Below, piece by piece: positions 51,646-62,500 of a DNA stretch of 64,000 nt. The notes under the pieces were generated by a model. It was not told where the DNA came from and did not search any database. It saw nothing but the letters and a program-made list of their open reading frames with translations. The first letter of the stretch is position 1, and every line of letters starts with the position of its first letter. Origin of the DNA: Eutreptiella sp. 'Long Island Sound 2002'. Lineage: Eukaryota > Euglenozoa > Euglenophyceae > Eutreptiales > Eutreptiaceae. Location of the stretch: assembly GCA_964036045.1 (NCBI GenBank), contig OZ038379.1, positions 111,484,611 through 111,548,610 of the forward strand, given 5' to 3'. A program made the position numbers and the translations under genes.

Positions 51646-53835
51646 CGGGCCAGATGGCACGAATTTCTCTCTCTGTTTGACCTCCATGTGTCGTATTTGC
51701 CTGGTAAACATAACACGGTAGCGGATGCTCTGAGCCGATGGGCTTACCCCGCCTCAGAGGGGCTGCAAAGTACCAACATCCATGGTACGGAGCAGGACCG
51801 CCATGTAATCATCGAATGGGATCAGGAAGAAAAGAAACTCATTCGACGTGCATGCATGCAGTGCGCTGTTAAACAGCACGCATTGCCGTGTCACGACATC
51901 ACGGCCATCTCAGATCCGGCGCATGCCCATGAGATCTGCACCAAAACGATGAAAGTCGTGGAAAATGTCACCGATCCCTCCACAGGGAGTGTGAAACGGT
52001 TTGACTACACCCGACGAGTAAATCGATTTCGGTTGATCCAAGGCATTAAGCGTCGAGATCCGGCCAAAACTCCACCCCTGCCTAAGGATTCCCTGATCAT
52101 CCGTGACTGGACGTCCGATTACCTGCAGGATCCCATGTTTAAAGAGGTCTTTGGAAATCTCAAATCCAAAGATGCTCACAGGGATGGGATTTTTGCGGAG
52201 TACTCGTTGGATGGGGGGAAGCTGTGGATGGAGGGTAAATTGTGTGTGCCAGACGCCCTAGCCCCCCGAGTGTTAAACTGGTGGCACAAATGGGAGTCCC
52301 CCCACGCACATGGCCGTCGACTGTGGTCGATGATTAAGCATAGGTTGTTTGGATCGAGGCTCTACACTCATTGCATGAAAGTAGCTGCCGGATGTGCCCA
52401 ATGTGCTGTCTCGACACCTCCCAGCGTGAAGAAGCACGGCCATCTGAGGCCTCATCCTATTCCGGAGCGTCTCTTCAACAGAGTCACGAGTGATTTTTTC
52501 TATCTCGGTGAGCTCGATGACGAAGAGTGCCATTGGACTAATAAAAAAGTCAATGGTGTGCTTCTAATTCAGTGCCGTCATTCCGGCTACATTCAAGTGT
52601 TGCCTTGCAACATTGAGTCGATGACTGGCAAGGCTGCCGCCAAATGGTGCGCGCAGACCTGGATGGGAGGCTGGGACGTCCCATCCGAGGTGGTCACGGA
52701 CTCAGGCAAAGAGTACACCTCCGAATGGTGGAGAGAATTGTGTGCTCGCCTTGGAATGCACCACCTCAGGTGTGAAATCCACTCGCATCGAGCGCTGCCT
52801 GGCGAAAGAGCCGGCCGCTCTGTAATAAATATGCTTCGTAAGGAGCTCGCGAGTGAGAAGGATTTCCACTGGCTTGAAGTTCTCTTCGCATTGCTTCGCC
52901 GTTACCACAACACGCCTTTGTATCATGGCCTTTCTCCAAATGAAATTGTCTTTGGACGAAAGAAGTGTTGGTGGAACATGCCGTTGAATAATCCTCGCCC
53001 CTGTAAGGATGCTTCGCTGTTTTTGGACGAAGTCCAACGAGCAGATAAATCTGTGTCGAAATTAATCGAGAAGCATCAAGCTGACTGGCTTTGGGTTCAA
53101 AATCAAGGTCGAAAAAACCCCCACAATTTTGAAGTCGATGATCGAGTTTGGCTTCGAAAATCCGAAACCACCCTGGACGGAGATGACAAGCTTCTTCCCT
53201 TGTGGGAGGGGCCAATTGTTGTTACAGCACGTCTTGGTGAGAACAGGTGGAGGATTCGTGTGGATGTCAGCAGGGAAATTGACGTTTCGGGCGATCGCCT
53301 CAAGAGAGAGATCCCCTCCCCCAAGGATCGAGTTAAACCCCTTTTTTGGACTGCAAAACACTTGTCTGATCGGGTAATCGAAGGGGGGAAGTACGAACTC
53401 AAGAGGATTGTTGAAGCAAGACGTGACGCCAAGGGCGAATGGGAATTTTTGTGTGAGTGGAGGGGCTTTGATTCCAGTCACAACAACTGGGAACCAGCCC
53501 AATCTTTTGTCCATGGATACACCAAGGGGTTCATTGACTTCTTGAAGAAGCACCCCGAAATTGGTGTACTCCTGACAGATTGTTTGTCGAAACCAGACAG
53601 ACAAGTGGAGAGCGACGGAAAACGACCTGTGGTGAATCGAGATCCAGCCTTTTACGGCCCTCAGCAGCCACATTCCAGGGCTGATCCGTCGATCCCCCCT
53701 CCTGTGGTCAGGCCAGCCCAGGAGCCAAATGAGGACCAAGCTTCGAGTTCGGCCGCTGATTTGCAGCGTCCAAGCCGTACCAGGGCCCGACCAGACAGGT
53801 TGGTGGTCACATGTATTCGTGCTTGGCCGAATTGA
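51646..53835 (+). CDS. pol: Integrase and chromodomain of chromovirus 1
   Basis: It continues in the same frame after the TGA. It opens with the end of the RNase H/connection region (SYLPGKHNTVADALSRW). Next comes an HHCC zinc finger (HKWESPHAHG...CAQC) and an integrase core with Asp in TSDFFYLG, Asp in VVTDSGKEY and Glu in HRALPGERAG. A GPI-like segment (LPLWEGPIVVTARLG) follows, then a chromodomain (YELKRIVEARRDAKGEWEFL, WRGFDSSHNNWEPAQ). The chromodomain places it among chromoviruses, which use it to target chromatin. There is no start codon of its own, so expression needs TGA readthrough or this copy is defective. It ends in TGA. Confidence 0.9.
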   Translation, partial: RARWHEFLSLFDLHVSYLPGKHNTVADALSRWAYPASEGLQSTNIHGTEQDRHVIIEWDQEEKKLIRRACMQCAVKQHALPCHDITAISDPAHAHEICTKTMKVVENVTDPSTGSVKRFDYTRRVNRFRLIQGIKRRDPAKTPPLPKDSLIIRDWTSDYLQDPMFKEVFGNLKSKDAHRDGIFAEYSLDGGKLWMEGKLCVPDALAPRVLNWWHKWESPHAHGRRLWSMIKHRLFGSRLYTHCMKVAAGCAQCAVSTPPSVKKHGHLRPHPIPERLFNRVTSDFFYLGELDDEECHWTNKKVNGVLLIQCRHSGYIQVLPCNIESMTGKAAAKWCAQTWMGGWDVPSEVVTDSGKEYTSEWWRELCARLGMHHLRCEIHSHRALPGERAGRSVINMLRKELASEKDFHWLEVLFALLRRYHNTPLYHGLSPNEIVFGRKKCWWNMPLNNPRPCKDASLFLDEVQRADKSVSKLIEKHQADWLWVQNQGRKNPHNFEVDDRVWLRKSETTLDGDDKLLPLWEGPIVVTARLGENRWRIRVDVSREIDVSGDRLKREIPSPKDRVKPLFWTAKHLSDRVIEGGKYELKRIVEARRDAKGEWEFLCEWRGFDSSHNNWEPAQSFVHGYTKGFIDFLKKHPEIGVLLTDCLSKPDRQVESDGKRPVVNRDPAFYGPQQPHSRADPSIPPPVVRPAQEPNEDQASSSAADLQRPSRTRARPDRLVVTCIRAWPN

Positions 53836-55470
53836 GGAAGCCATCCTACCACATTTTGCTCAATCCACTGTTCATTCTTCCTGTTTATGTCATGATGTGG
53901 AGAACTGCGAATGTTTGATAATTTGACGTCAATCAACTTTTCTTTGGTCTCCGTTCGGCAGACAAGGCGTAGATACGCTGACGGAGTGTGCTGCCGTGTT
54001 CAGAAAAAACCAAACTCAGGCTTAATTCAGGCAGATTCGGGGTAATCTTGTCTCTGTTGGTCTGTGCATCTTTGGAATTCGGCTACTCGTGCAGATGGAA
54101 GCAACTGTACATAATCAAAACGCTGCGCAGCGACATTCACCCCTACAGGCAACCCCTGTAGTACTGGCTGCCCTAGAGGCGACGCCAGGAACTCAGATCT
54201 CACCTTCATTTGCTGTGATGCTGACGCCAAAGTCCAGATTCAGATCCAGGATCCTCAAATTTACCTTGAATTTCTCAGGTTTGTCCATCATTCTGCCACT
54301 GTTGTACGAAATCCAGACGTCAATCGTTCAGACAATCTTCATCTAGGAGCTCTAGGGACTTCTAACAGCAACCTCTGAAGTCCGTAAGCTTCGTTGTATT
54401 TTTGGCACACGCCAATGTGAGCTCAATTCGACCAGAAACTGTCGAGAATGGTGAATTCAAGTGTCTTGTGGGACTCCATCGAAAGATTGGCCTTGTCCAA
54501 GTCGATTGACACCACCGCCACTGTAAATTCGGTGTCTCTCAGTTATATACTGTCAGTAAAGTGCCTTCAGCGAACCTTCGGCGCGTTACATGCCAAGGAT
54601 CCAGCACCAGCATGTCCCATCATGATGCATCATCACATGATCCACATTTTGATAGAATCTGTTAGATGCTCGCGAACCAACGTGCCGGAAAGCACAATTG
54701 AGCTGAATAAACGACAATATATATTAACTTTAGTCTAAACGAAGGTGTTGGTAGTTTCAGTTGTAGACATTCCGCTTCATTTCACCTTCATCTCAGGGAA
54801 TTTACTCATGTTAGGACAATTTAGGTTGATTACCTTGTCATCTCCCATCATTCCTCGAAGATCTGTCGACGGCTTTGCCTAACTTCGTTGACGCTTATGA
54901 TCTTCTGTGCACTTAGGGTCTGTAGACGACATGTGTATTTGTTTAACCTCTCTGTGATTGCTTAATCCCCTCAATCTCTGCGCAAATTCATTCTCATTTT
55001 TGCTGAATCTTGTGACCATCCACCAGATGCGCCAAATCTGAGCCAGATGCTGTACTTTTCAGAACGAGAAAAGCGGGATAACACGATGTAGAGTTCGGCG
55101 AGGACACCGTAGCGTGCCCGCGACAGCGAAACTGTGCCAGAGCGCTGAGATGTCACTCCAATTCTTGATCCCCCCACTCAATCCACCAATAATCTACCTC
55201 ATTCTCAACCAATGCATGGTTTGGTATCGATTCTCGATACGTTTACATGCTTTTTAGCCCTTGACCTAATGTTTTACTGCACGGAGGACTGTTCGTCACT
55301 TCTCATTCCGTCTCATTTCAGGTTCATCCAGCCTGATTCAGTGCCAATTCAGCCCAAATCAGGTCAGATCAAGCAGATTTCGCCCCATCAAGGCTACATT
55401 TCTATGTTTTTCTGGGACTTACCCGCACTACATTCTTCGTTGACGTAGCGACACACCCCAGTGTGTTTTT
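53836..55470 (+). other. 3' untranslated part of chromovirus 1
   Basis: 1.6 kb between integrase and 3' LTR with no convincing frame and no envelope-like gene. The length is large for a Ty3/gypsy 3' UTR. Confidence 0.5.
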
Positions 55471-55480
55471 GGAGGGGGAG
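55471..55480 (+). other. Polypurine tract
   Basis: GGAGGGGGAG lies directly before the 3' LTR, the position of the plus-strand primer. Confidence 0.85.
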
Positions 55481-56012
55481 TGTAAGTGCGGCTAGCCCCA
55501 TCTGCTCAGATTTTCAGACATTCTGCCCAGATTGGCTACATTTTGGTCATTTTCTTTGCTTCGGCGGAATTGCCGCCTCGCAGCTCAGTCACAGGATATT
55601 TCCTATATATTTCTGATATGCCGGATTTGATTCCGCGGTCCATTTCCCGTAAATCCGCCGCATTCCGCTATTTTAGCTGGAATCGCCATTTGCCGCTGGC
55701 GCGCGCTCGCGGGCCTGATCGGCCATACAATTTTACATAAATGAATTATTTAAATTCATTCGGACAGTTTTGGACACTCAGATGTATTTAGAATAATTCC
55801 CCTCAATTTTCTTCATAGACTGGGATTTTCTGCCGGACCACAATCAGCATGGACCTTGCCTCTGTTGTCGCTGCTCTCGCCTCCGTTGGTGTTCGTGTAT
55901 CCGGTTCCAACCCCAATAACAACATCCAGGGAGACTCCTCGCGTGCCTGCCCCACTGGTCTTGCCGGCCCCGAGCCCTCCGGCACCCACATCGACCCAGG
56001 GCAGCACTTTCA
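55481..56012 (+). repeat. 3' LTR (532 bp)
   Basis: Same length and sequence as 45,248-45,779 apart from one base seen (A for G in AAATGAATTATTT). The gag ATG inside it reads on into flanking DNA to 56,082. Confidence 0.95.
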
Positions 56013-56017
56013 TGGTC
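56013..56017. repeat. Target-site duplication TGGTC (right)
   Basis: Exact copy of 45,243-45,247. Confidence 0.9.
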
Positions 56018-56985
56018 CCAAGCAATTGTGTTTTGAATCATATGTTGATACCATGGGTGAGCGAAGTTATATACCATTGTAATTATCTTGAAATTGGCAT
56101 TATTTGCATGTTTTTGACCTCATTTTATGCTCATTTTTGTGTGTTATGTGCTCAACTGGTCGGCTAACAGAGTAAGAAAAAGTGCTTTTCCATTGCTTTG
56201 GGACATACTCTAGTTGTATTAGAGATGCACTGAGCATCCATGCATTTTTATCTTAGTATTGGTCCAGCCAAAAGTGGTGAGAACACATTTTGACCTATGG
56301 AACCAAACACCCAATCAGGATATTGAGTGGACCCCTTAATCCCCTTTCAATCAGAAGTAAAACATCTTTTCCTGAGTTGACTGAGCACTGACATACCTAA
56401 GGTAGAGCCTATGAATTTATCTATGTTTTTCCATGAATACTTATCTGCCCTAGTGGTATGCACCATAGGGGGTTAGGCACCTCTTTTTGAGAGGTCCTGG
56501 GTTCAATTCCTGGTCAGCCTAACTAAGTAGGAAGATCCCATGTGAGTAGGAAGATCCCAGTGACATGGCAGTGACCTCATCGCCACATACCATGCCACCT
56601 CAGCACATATGGGACCCAAAACAAAGAGTGCACATCTCCTAAGATGGCACTATGGAGAGAGAGTGATCCTGAGGCAGTTTTCTAACTCTTTTCCCAAAAC
56701 ATTTCAGCTATCTCTGTGAATATGCATTCATTTGTATCCTGAGTTGCAGTTTCTGTGAATATCTAATCATCTTTCACTGTTTACACTGCAGCCCTTCATG
56801 CTTTGATCCTGAATTACCTTCTCTTTGCATACTGTTGGCTTGGGCTATCCTGGATTGAGTTGGCTTTACTGTATTTCAACAAACAAAAGCTTTTCATCAT
56901 CCAAAACCAGCAGCAGGACACCCTACAGCAACAACAAGCAGCAGGAGAAGCAAAAACACAGTGCTGAAAACACTATAAACTTTTC
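56018..56985. other. Region between the two retrotransposons, may contain the 5' LTR of element 2
   Basis: No gene is seen. The second LTR of element 2 is outside the window, so its LTR borders cannot be fixed. TGGTAGCAAGAGGC at 56,986-56,999 is a possible primer-binding site, but the preceding bases do not end in CA. Confidence 0.3.
56447..56522 (+). repeat. tRNA-like segment, possible SINE head
   Basis: GGGTTCAATTCC is a good RNA polymerase III B box. About 45 bp upstream CCCTAGTGGTATGCACC resembles an A box. A T-arm with wobble pairs can be drawn. The anticodon arm and acceptor stem are poor, so a tRNA-derived SINE or a tRNA pseudogene is more likely than a working tRNA. Confidence 0.35.
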
Positions 56986-57099
56986 TGGTAGCAAGAGGCA
57001 GCCTGTCTCTGTGCACCGGCAGCGACCCCGCGCCGTACAACCAGTGCACCGAGCAGGCAAACATAAGCAGAAGGGTGGATTAAGATGGATCCATGAAGA

Positions 57100-59586
57100 G
57101 TGGACGCCGAGGTGAACACAGCGCCAGCGCCAGAGACACCGGCAAGGCCGGCGCCTGACGCTGTACCTTCGGTGGAGCCCTTACATGGGCCAATGGATAC
57201 GGCGGAGGACTCCTTGGATGGCCTCCAGACGGCCTTTGGGGCCCTGTCGGTGAAGGAAATGGTCTCTCAGCCTCAGCCTGTGAAGAGGAAGAGAGGAAAC
57301 GAGAGCGAGAAGGATGCTGGAGAAGGAGCAGACGAAGGAGAGGAGCAAGGGCAAGACCCGACGGATGTCCCTACCTTCGAAGGCGCACCAAGCGCTTCTG
57401 GCCTCCATGCATCACCCTCTCCCATAACCACCACACTCCCAGCCGCCGCTACATCCACTTCCACAACCAACCAGCCTATGGCAGAGGGCACAGGCTTTAC
57501 TGGCATGCCTCACTACCCCGCCTATGGCATGGGCCCACCTACCACTGCGCTCAATGAGGCAACTACTGCCAGTGAGCCGGTGGCTTCCAGCTCTGCGCCG
57601 CGTTGGTATGCGGCTGACCATCCCCATCCACTCCACGCCAGGGGAACCTACATGGAAGTTCCTGGGTATGCTCCTGGGTGTACACCTGGGTATGCACCCC
57701 TGAGTGGGTTGAGGAGAGGACCAGAGTCTCTGGGAGGCAGGAGTAGAGGATCGGGAAGATCCTCCAACAGGTCCCTGACGCGGTCGGAGATCAACGAGGT
57801 GCTCCAAGGAGCCACTTCGAAAATCGTGAGCGACCTCACGCAGGAGATCAGGGAGAAACTGCAGCCCCTGATGATCCCGTCCCATGCGTCACCTACGACA
57901 GTGGGGATGTCACCCCACCGAGTACAGGCTAACCACCTGGCGGCAGGGTTGACGAATACCCTGGGGAGCCTGAGGAGCCGACCGATGCCGACTCCTGCAG
58001 CAGTACCAAGAAGCCCATTCGTCCCAAGGACAGCCCAGCCGCCCTACAGTCACGTGACGAACTCGACGAGGGCCGAGCTGGACCAGCTGGGGCTGACAGC
58101 CCTAAGGGCTATGGTGGACGTGGAGCCTTATGGCTCCAGTGATCTAGGCGGAGACCCCTCCGATGATGGGCCGCCTTCGATGACTTCTTCTTCGCCATCG
58201 GATGACGAAGACCCTGAGGACCCCGAGGACTCCAAGGGTAAGAAGAAGAAGAAGAAGAAGAAGAAGACCCGACGCCCTGAAGGACGCCGAGCTCAGGAGG
58301 CGAAGGCTATTGCCACCTCCAAGATAGTGGTGAACCTGCCTGAATTCACAGGCAAGGACCTCAGCGAGTTCGCTGAGAACTTTGGCCGGTTCCTACGACT
58401 GACCGGCCAAACCCACGCGAGTGGGCGAGTGAAGTGCGACCTGCTCCTGCAGTGCTGCAAGACGAAGTACCTGGAGAAGCAGGTCAGGCAGATCGTCACC
58501 AACTCCGCCACCTTTGCCGACGTGTTGGTTGCCCTGGAGAGGCAGTACCCAACCTACGAGACCGACCTCTCCATCAGGGCCGAGATCCAGAACCTGCCCG
58601 TCCTGCCCAACAACCCCAAACCCGGCAGGGTCTCCGAGCTGTTGGCGGACCTGGACCACTGGGCTGGACGACTGACGCCCGGTTCCTACAGCAGCGACGA
58701 CCTGCTGTTTTGGTTGTGCTCCAAGCTCCCCCGTGAGCTATGGGACGAGTGCCGTCTGACGGCTGAGCGCAAGGCTAGATCCCTCCGCTACGAGGATCTA
58801 TGCGTGCTGCTCCTGGAGATGGCGCTGGAGAAGGAGAGCGACCAACACCTGAATCACTACCGTCCTGGTGGTGGAGGTTCTGGAGGCAAAGGGTACCAAG
58901 GGTCCCGACCTGGGCAGGGGACTACCCCCAAACACGCCCACGCCCGCCTAATGGAGAACGTGAAGGAGCTATTCTGGTGTGATGCCAGAGATGAACAGGG
59001 CCACCTGCAGCATGCCTCCGACTGCGAGCAGCGAGACTGCTTTGTTGTCCTGGGGAAGCAGCAGGAAAAGATCACCGGCGCCAAGGTGAAGATGCCGGAT
59101 CATTACCGCTGCACCATCACGTGTGCATTCTGCGGTAAGCGGAAGCACTATGAGGACGAGTGCTACCATAAGCAACGCCTATCGGCGAAGCTTAAGGGGG
59201 AAGATCCTGGCAAAAGCTCAGGCAAAGGTGGAGGCAAGGCCAAAGGCAACGACTCCGGCAAGGGCAAGTCGAAAGGACGTGGTCAAGGTGGTCAAGACAA
59301 GGGTCAAGGCGGACGAGGAGGAGGCGCTAATCGCCAGAACGACAACAAGAACAAGGACAAGAACGGAGGTAACCCCAACCCTAATCCAGGGGGGAACTCC
59401 GAGCCCTCTGGAGGGCAGTCTGGACCTACCACACGCTCACAGACGCAGGCCCAGCAAGAACAAGGAGCCAAGCGTGAGCATGAAGGTGGTGACGACGGCA
59501 ACGCCAAGAAGAGAAGCCGTTTCATGAGGATGGCCCGCAAATTGCGGAACAAGGGGTTCGAGGTGACCTGTCCCGCGGAGTTCTGA
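57100..59586 (+). CDS. gag: Gag polyprotein of Ty3/gypsy element 2
   Basis: 828 codons open to TGA 59,584-59,586. The first in-frame ATG is 57,193; 57,100 is GTG. The N-terminus is Ala/Pro/Ser-rich. A Lys run (KKKKKKKKTRR, from 58,240) precedes the capsid domain (VVNLPEFTGKDLSEFAENFG, SDDLLFWLCSKLPRELWDEC). A canonical CCHC zinc knuckle (CAFCGKRKHYEDEC; C-x2-C-x4-H-x4-C) and a Gly/Lys/Asn-rich tail follow. The stop TGA is followed by CGG, and the same frame continues straight into protease. Gag packages the RNA. Confidence 0.85.
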   Translation: MDAEVNTAPAPETPARPAPDAVPSVEPLHGPMDTAEDSLDGLQTAFGALSVKEMVSQPQPVKRKRGNESEKDAGEGADEGEEQGQDPTDVPTFEGAPSASGLHASPSPITTTLPAAATSTSTTNQPMAEGTGFTGMPHYPAYGMGPPTTALNEATTASEPVASSSAPRWYAADHPHPLHARGTYMEVPGYAPGCTPGYAPLSGLRRGPESLGGRSRGSGRSSNRSLTRSEINEVLQGATSKIVSDLTQEIREKLQPLMIPSHASPTTVGMSPHRVQANHLAAGLTNTLGSLRSRPMPTPAAVPRSPFVPRTAQPPYSHVTNSTRAELDQLGLTALRAMVDVEPYGSSDLGGDPSDDGPPSMTSSSPSDDEDPEDPEDSKGKKKKKKKKKTRRPEGRRAQEAKAIATSKIVVNLPEFTGKDLSEFAENFGRFLRLTGQTHASGRVKCDLLLQCCKTKYLEKQVRQIVTNSATFADVLVALERQYPTYETDLSIRAEIQNLPVLPNNPKPGRVSELLADLDHWAGRLTPGSYSSDDLLFWLCSKLPRELWDECRLTAERKARSLRYEDLCVLLLEMALEKESDQHLNHYRPGGGGSGGKGYQGSRPGQGTTPKHAHARLMENVKELFWCDARDEQGHLQHASDCEQRDCFVVLGKQQEKITGAKVKMPDHYRCTITCAFCGKRKHYEDECYHKQRLSAKLKGEDPGKSSGKGGGKAKGNDSGKGKSKGRGQGGQDKGQGGRGGGANRQNDNKNKDKNGGNPNPNPGGNSEPSGGQSGPTTRSQTQAQQEQGAKREHEGGDDGNAKKRSRFMRMARKLRNKGFEVTCPAEF

Positions 59587-62500
59587 CGGGGACGCTCTGG
59601 TGGCACCCAAGACCTGGTGTTTTGGGTACGTATCCGACTAGGGGGACGTGAATACCTGGGGGTACTGGATACTGGAGCCACAATATCGATAGTGGCCAAG
59701 AAAATTTTACCTTGTGGGAGCCTGAAGAACACCATGACCACCGCCGCTATACGGATGGGGGATGGACATGTGGTGCACAGCTGCGGGGACTGCGAAGTGG
59801 AGGTACCTATGGGCTCCAGGACTATCGCCCATCGGTTCTATGTGATGGACACTGATGCCTTCGACTTTGTACTGGGTACTGACTTCTTCGTGCAGCACTC
59901 CCAGATACAATCCCTGACGCTGCAAGCGCCCTACCTCCTGTACGTGGACCACGGCAGTGGCAGAGAGTCTGTGCCACTGGAGCAGTCGGAACATACCTCG
60001 AGTTACCTGAGACTATCGAAGGAGGAGCCCTCGAACATGATGGCGGCCTCCAAAACTGAGGACTATCAACTATTGGGGGAAGTCCTAGACCAAGGTCTGA
60101 AGGAGTTGGGTTACTCTCGAGAAGACCTAAGTGTGGAACTGTTCGCCAGCGACAAGCAGCATGTACTGGACCTATACTGCAGCAAGGGGAAGAACTGCAG
60201 CTACAAATTTTACTGGCCCTCTTTCGGGATGGCCTACGGGAACCCCAGATTCAGTGAACTGGGGAAGGTGCTGACCAAGGTGGCCTTGGAACGTTCCCTT
60301 ATGGTCCTGTGTTGCCCCGATTGGGGAGCCCATGGGGGCAACGAGTACTGGCGAACCCTCCTTGACAAGCTGACTATCAGCTCTGTGCGGTTACCTGATG
60401 AGGCCATCTACGTGCCTCTGGGACGCAAGACGCCCATTGGGAAGCCCGGATGGGGGAGTATGCTCAGCGTGGTGGACGGAAGTCTTACCACCATCCCCTG
60501 GGAAGACCTGGACCCTACTCTGGTCCAGGCTATACAACGAGAAAGCGATGGACTCGCCTTGGGTGACTTGAAGGATCGTCTACGACCTCAAGATGCTGTT
60601 GAAACTACACCCGGAGGAGATGAGTACGTCGTGACTGACACCAACGCCCCCAACTCTCCCTGTCATGTACCTGTTCCTGATGGAGTCTCTGAGTGTGGAC
60701 TATCTGAGCTACCTAGCTCTATCCACTCAGACGACGAAACTGAGCACGACGCCTTCTTCGTGCAGACTGCGGTGGAAGAAGTGGAGAACGCCGAGTACGT
60801 CGCCCCACTAAAACCCCTACTCTCCATGAGGGTGGAAGACCCCGTGGATGAAGAGCTGGACCCTCGATCCAGGCTCAGGGAGTATGTGGATTCCAAGAGG
60901 AAGTTGTTGGCGAAAAAGCTATGCTACGCGAAGCCTACCCGCAGCTCGTGGCCACTGAAGCAAGGACGTATGGGAGACCTATCCCAACTGAAGGAGGACC
61001 TCGAACAGAAGATCACCACCTGGCAAAGGGAGGTAGATCTCAAGCTCATGAAGAGCGTATGGGGTGCACATGTGAGGACCCCAGATGAGGACGACCTCTC
61101 GGAGGAATGTGTATGTGAACCCCCTAAAGCGTGCCTATGTTGCCATCGTCCACCGGAGATGGTTGAGCAAGACCTTCTGTATGCCTACCAAGGGCTGAAG
61201 GATGCTACCGCGGGCGAAGAGTCGGTGGAGGACCACCTCCCGACGTCTATTCAAGGGGCAAGCAACTTACACTCCGACGAGGACACGGAGGACAAGATCA
61301 AGGTACTGGACCCGCGGGTGCAAAAGCTGATAAGGACCTATCTGGAGGTGTTCGGAGAACTACCCCCTCCAGCCTCATGCGACAAGCTGGTACAGATGGA
61401 CCTCAAGCTGAAACCCGAGTTCGTGGGTCACAAGATCCGGAGGAGACCCTATCCAGCTCCTAAAGAGCAGGCCGACGAGATTGAGCGACAGATACAAGAA
61501 TGTATCGACGCTGGCCTAGTCCTGGAGTACAAGGATGGGGACTACCCCCTACACTGCAGCCCCTGTTTCCTGGTGGCTAAACCTGGGTCTACAGCCAAAC
61601 GGCTGGTAGTGGACTATGGAGAGCTGAACAAAAAGACGCTGAACCACTCAGGGTCCATTCCCAATATGGAGTCTACCCTGGAGAAGATAGCCTCCTGTCG
61701 CTACAAGACCAAGATGGACAAGCGAAGTGGATTCTGGCAAGTGGACCTGACGCCCAACGCGCAGGAACTACTGGCCTTCATCACCCCTCAGGGGAGGGTA
61801 TTCAAGTGGAAGGTCATGCCATTCGGCGTGGCTAACGCCCCCGCTCTGTTCCAAGAGCTGATGAACAAGATCTTGTCCATCCTACGACGGAGACCTAAGG
61901 TGCAGGAGCTCATATCCCGTGGGGCCCAGATGGAGGCTCACATCGACGATGTATGCCTCGGGACCAATACCCAGGAGGATCACCTAATCCTCTTGGGTGA
62001 GTTCTTTGCGGTCTGCCAGGAGAACCACACACGACTCAAGCTGGAGAAGTGTGAGTTCATGCAGGAGACCATGCAGTACCTGGGGTTTGACGTTGGCTAT
62101 GGGTGGTGGACCCCAGCGGCCTCTAAGGCCAAACCCCTGATGGATGCCAAGGTACGACACGAAGACCCCAAGAAAGGACTTCATGATGTACGCAGTTTCA
62201 TTGGGGCGTGCAACTTCTATCGCCGCCACATCAAAAACTTCACCTACACCAGCGCGGTACTGACTGACTTGATCAAGAAGAGTACTACTTGGCGCTGGGG
62301 CCCACAAGAGCAACAAGCGTTTGACGAGCTCAAAGACAAGGTAGCCAACGCTAAGTGCTTGGGCGTGCCTAGGGCACAAGGGGAGATTATCCTGGTGACC
62401 GACGCCAGCAATGTGGGCGGTGGTGGAACGCTGTTCCAGTGGCAAGCACTAGAGAAGGAGGAGTTCGACTCGGCCATTTCCCAATGGGGGACGGAAGGTC

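Larger units (their letters stand above)
45248..56012 (+). mobile_element. Complete Ty3/gypsy chromovirus, 10.8 kb
   Basis: The element has 5' LTR, PBS, gag, pol (protease, methyltransferase-like domain, RT, RNase H, integrase, chromodomain), PPT, 3' LTR and a 5-bp target duplication, in the order typical of Ty3/gypsy. The LTRs differ at one position I can see (45,511 against 55,744), so the insertion is recent. Gag and pol lie in one frame interrupted only by TAG (48,649) and TGA (51,643). Confidence 0.95.

Noticed and set aside
56986-56999. TGGTAGCAAGAGGC as a definite primer-binding site of element 2
   Set aside because: The preceding bases do not end in CA and the 3' LTR is outside the window; kept only as a possibility.
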